Under the pieces are notes generated by a model. That model was not told where the DNA came from, made no database searches, and was given only the letters and a program-made list of their open reading frames with translations. The position numbers were made by a program, and so were the translations under genes. DNA of 6,202 nt from an uncultured Bacteroidota bacterium (GTDB lineage Bacteria; Bacteroidota; Bacteroidia; Chitinophagales; Chitinophagaceae): contig CAMLGP010000189.1 in assembly GCA_946479535.1 (NCBI GenBank), positions 1 to 6,202 on the forward strand. The letters are read 5' to 3'. Of this stretch, positions 5,899-6,202 are shown one piece after another. The number at the start of each line of letters is the position of its first letter. Position 1 is the first letter of the stretch.

Positions 5899-6202
5899 TT
5901 ACGGCCGTCAAATCGAGAATACAAATGGATGAATCAGATATTTTTGACTCGTTAAAGTAAGTCACCCCTGCTGGTGAAGCTACCCAAACCAGGCTGTCAT
6001 CAACATAAAGATTGTTTACAATATTGGAACCAAGCCCATCTGAAATACTATAGCGCGCTACTATTTTTAGTGTATTGATGTTTATTTTATTGATACCCTT
6101 GTCTGTGCCCACCCATAAATAGGGAGCTTTCAAAAACAGGGTTTTGCAGATATTACTGCTTAATCCGTTTCGCACATTGAACACGGTATCTATTTTTTGA
6201 TC
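5831..6202 (-). pseudogene. Propeller (Reg_prop) part of the same sensor kinase, cut by the window edge and by a frameshift
   Basis: The frame is open from the right edge (6202) to TGA at 5833-5831. The upstream codons read DQKIDTVFNVRNGLSS, so the GTG at 6184 is internal and the true start lies outside the window. Two repeats of the two-component-regulator propeller type are visible: 'NGLSSNICKTLF...LWVGTDKGINKI' and 'DGLGSNIVNNLYV...VWVASPAGVTYF'. Then comes the usual linker into the triple-Tyr domain, 'ILDLTAVNVSGAPIQLSNHLNLPY', after which homology stops. The final KQYFL is out of the family frame, and the family sequence resumes as NNISFDYTA in the +1 frame. Propeller/triple-Tyr kinases in this phylum sense ligands in the periplasm, often glycans in hybrid forms. 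The ligand here is unknown. It could be a genuine pseudogene, a sequence error or a recoded gene. Confidence 0.8.

Noticed and set aside
1..6202. CRISPR array, tRNA, insertion sequence, toxin-antitoxin pair or defence system
   Set aside because: No regularly spaced repeats, cloverleaf, transposase, or paired small genes were seen. All substantial frames belong to recognised housekeeping, signalling or peptidase families.

Overview
The window reads as a chromosomal segment of a Bacteroidota bacterium, most likely of the Chitinophagaceae/Sphingobacteriales type. This is inferred from gene content: a periplasmic DPP4-type S9 peptidase, and a propeller/triple-Tyr/LytS-type sensor kinase followed by a LytTR response regulator. 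It is also supported by AT-rich intergenic DNA, start codons without Shine-Dalgarno sequences, and one promoter-like site resembling the Bacteroidota TTTG / TAnnTTTG pattern. No mobile element, CRISPR array, tRNA or rRNA was seen. Every supported gene lies on the minus strand, so the window is described here from the right edge (6202) to the left in the direction of transcription.

Right part (4085-6202): a two-component system. The sensor enters from beyond the right edge with two Reg_prop propeller repeats. It continues with a triple-Tyr domain, one membrane helix and a LytS-type kinase, then overlaps the LytTR response regulator by an ATGA. The sensor reading frame is broken near 5846-5848: the propeller half ends in a TGA at 5831-5833, and the triple-Tyr/kinase half continues in the +1 frame. 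This is either a frameshift mutation or sequence error, or, less likely, recoding at the CUU-UGA end of the first frame.

Middle part (1837-3999): a complete secreted DPP4-family prolyl dipeptidyl peptidase with a signal peptide and an intact Ser573/Asp648/His680 triad. Its promoter candidate lies in the 85-bp gap upstream.

The 338-bp gap at 1499-1836 holds no gene but is dense in dyad symmetry. It contains a strong terminator-like hairpin that points along the plus strand although no plus-strand gene is visible, an adjoining 20-bp palindrome, an outer 10-bp inverted repeat, and two further hairpins in the leader of the next gene.

Left part (1-1498): a UbiX-type flavin prenyltransferase with an Asp where the family normally has a catalytic Glu; a 315-bp gap with no gene; a small FMN-binding split-barrel protein of the pyridoxamine-phosphate-oxidase-like / general stress protein 26 type; and the first 14 codons of another gene that leaves the window at the left edge.

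The genes look like ordinary core/accessory neighbours and not one functional system. I found no convincing new multi-gene system. The items most worth a second look are the broken sensor kinase with its CUU-UGA junction, the palindrome cluster at 1730-1820, and the UbiX substitution.
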